NCBI GenBank assembly: GCA_020850755.1
Contig: JADZEB010000003.1
Span: 1 to 62,362, forward strand
Reading direction: 5' to 3'
Length of the DNA stretch: 62,362 nucleotides
Source of the DNA: Alphaproteobacteria bacterium
Lineage (GTDB): Bacteria; Pseudomonadota; Alphaproteobacteria; Acetobacterales; Acetobacteraceae
Every line of letters begins with the position of its first letter. Position 1 is the stretch's first letter. Shown in pieces: positions 61,817-62,362 of this stretch. The notes under the pieces were generated by a model that did no database searches, was not told the origin of the DNA, and saw only the letters and a program-made list of their open reading frames with translations. The translations under genes were made by a program, and so were the position numbers.

Positions 61817-62362
61817 ATGGCCGAGAACGAAACCGGCACGCAGTTCCGCATGCCCGACCCGGCGTTGCTCTCGCGCACCATGGCCGAGATCGCCGAGCGC
61901 AGCCAGCGGCTGGTGGCCGAGTTCCTCAAGCGCCAGGCGGAGGAAGGGCCGCCCGGCTTCGGCGATCCCCTGAATGTCGGCCGCGCCTTCCTGGAAATGA
62001 CCGCGCGCATGATGGCCTCCCCCCAGAAGATGATGGAGGCGCAGTTCTCGCTTTGGCAGGACTACATGACGCTGTGGCAGAACACCGCCCGGCGCATGAT
62101 GGGCGAGAAGCCCGATCCGGTGATCGACGCCGACCCCAAGGACCGCCGTTTCAAGCACCCGGACTGGCAGGAGAACGAGGTCTTCGACTTCATCAAGCAG
62201 TCCTACCTGCTCACCGCGCGCTGGATGCAGGGGCTGGTGAAGACCGTCGATGGCGTGGACGAGAAGACCGCGCAGAAGGTGGATTTCTATACGCGCCAGT
62301 TCGTCGATGCGATGGCGCCTTCGAACTTCGTGCTGACCAATCCCGAGGTCTTGCGCAAGACC
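61817..62362 (+). CDS. phaC: Class I poly(3-hydroxyalkanoate) synthase, N-terminal part, cut by window edge
   Basis: The first 182 codons of a class I PHA synthase, which polymerises hydroxyacyl-CoA on granules. The PhaC_N domain is clear: LNVGRAFLEMTARMMASPQK, DRRFKHPDWQENEVFDFIKQ, YLLTARWMQG, and FYTRQFVDAMAPSNFVLTNP. The catalytic Cys-Asp-His domain lies beyond the window. AGGA precedes ATG 61817 by about 8 nt. Divergent from the lipoprotein gene with 138 bp between. Confidence 0.95.
   Translation, partial: MAENETGTQFRMPDPALLSRTMAEIAERSQRLVAEFLKRQAEEGPPGFGDPLNVGRAFLEMTARMMASPQKMMEAQFSLWQDYMTLWQNTARRMMGEKPDPVIDADPKDRRFKHPDWQENEVFDFIKQSYLLTARWMQGLVKTVDGVDEKTAQKVDFYTRQFVDAMAPSNFVLTNPEVLRKT

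Noticed and set aside
1-62362. CRISPR arrays, rRNA genes or an intact prophage
   Set aside because: No regularly spaced repeats, rRNA signatures or phage structural genes were seen on either strand.

Overview
The window is GC-rich DNA from an alphaproteobacterium, most likely Rhodospirillales/Acetobacteraceae. This rests on the uniformly high third-position GC, a DUF2585/UPF0314 membrane protein (an alphaproteobacterial family), expanded tripartite tricarboxylate (TctABC/Bug) and branched-chain-type ABC uptake systems, a class I PHA synthase, and the core block recJ-glpX-hom-aminotransferase. Taxonomy is inferred from gene content, not from a marker gene.

Bases 1-17763 form a catabolic and uptake region. 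It holds a truncated HyuA-type hydantoinase with a TctA/TctB pair, a divergent M20-like hydrolase, and an operon OCD/mu-crystallin - TctC - TctB - TctA - second M20-like hydrolase. A solitary CoxL-type molybdenum hydroxylase large subunit follows, then a minus-strand run of a ThDP enzyme, an allantoinase-like polysaccharide deacetylase, an orphan periplasmic binding protein and a cupin. The theme is import and breakdown of small nitrogenous or carboxylic compounds. The two M20-like proteins lack most canonical metal and catalytic residues.

Bases 17954-26916 hold an orphan family-5 binding protein, two SDRs and two divergent alpha/beta-hydrolase paralogues, one with Thr in place of the nucleophilic Ser. 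An archaeal-type S-adenosylmethionine synthetase follows, flanked by two gene-poor stretches of about 550 bp, then a DMT exporter.

Bases 27002-34850 look like a self-contained divergon. A 1051-residue SARP-AAA-TPR regulator and a tandem DUF4242 protein run leftward; DUF1127, OsmC, two FAD oxidoreductases and a MaoC-type protein run rightward. Function is not known to me.

Bases 35010-52387 are transport: a TRAP system in an apparent operon with a shikimate/quinate-type dehydrogenase, a frameshifted PadR regulator overlapping a chromate transporter, a TRIC-family channel, and two complete Liv-type ABC operons in tandem. The second Liv operon ends in an enol-lactonase-like hydrolase.

Bases 52500-54681 are a mobile-element scar next to tRNA-Glu: an integrase remnant with an internal stop, directly fused to an antisense IS66 transposase remnant, then an AT-rich gene that I read as a deaminase-fold (toxin-type) protein with an altered zinc motif, and an 18-bp perfect inverted repeat. 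Beyond the tRNA lies ordinary core genome: recJ, glpX, hom, an AlaC-like aminotransferase, an OmpA-like lipoprotein and the 5' end of phaC.
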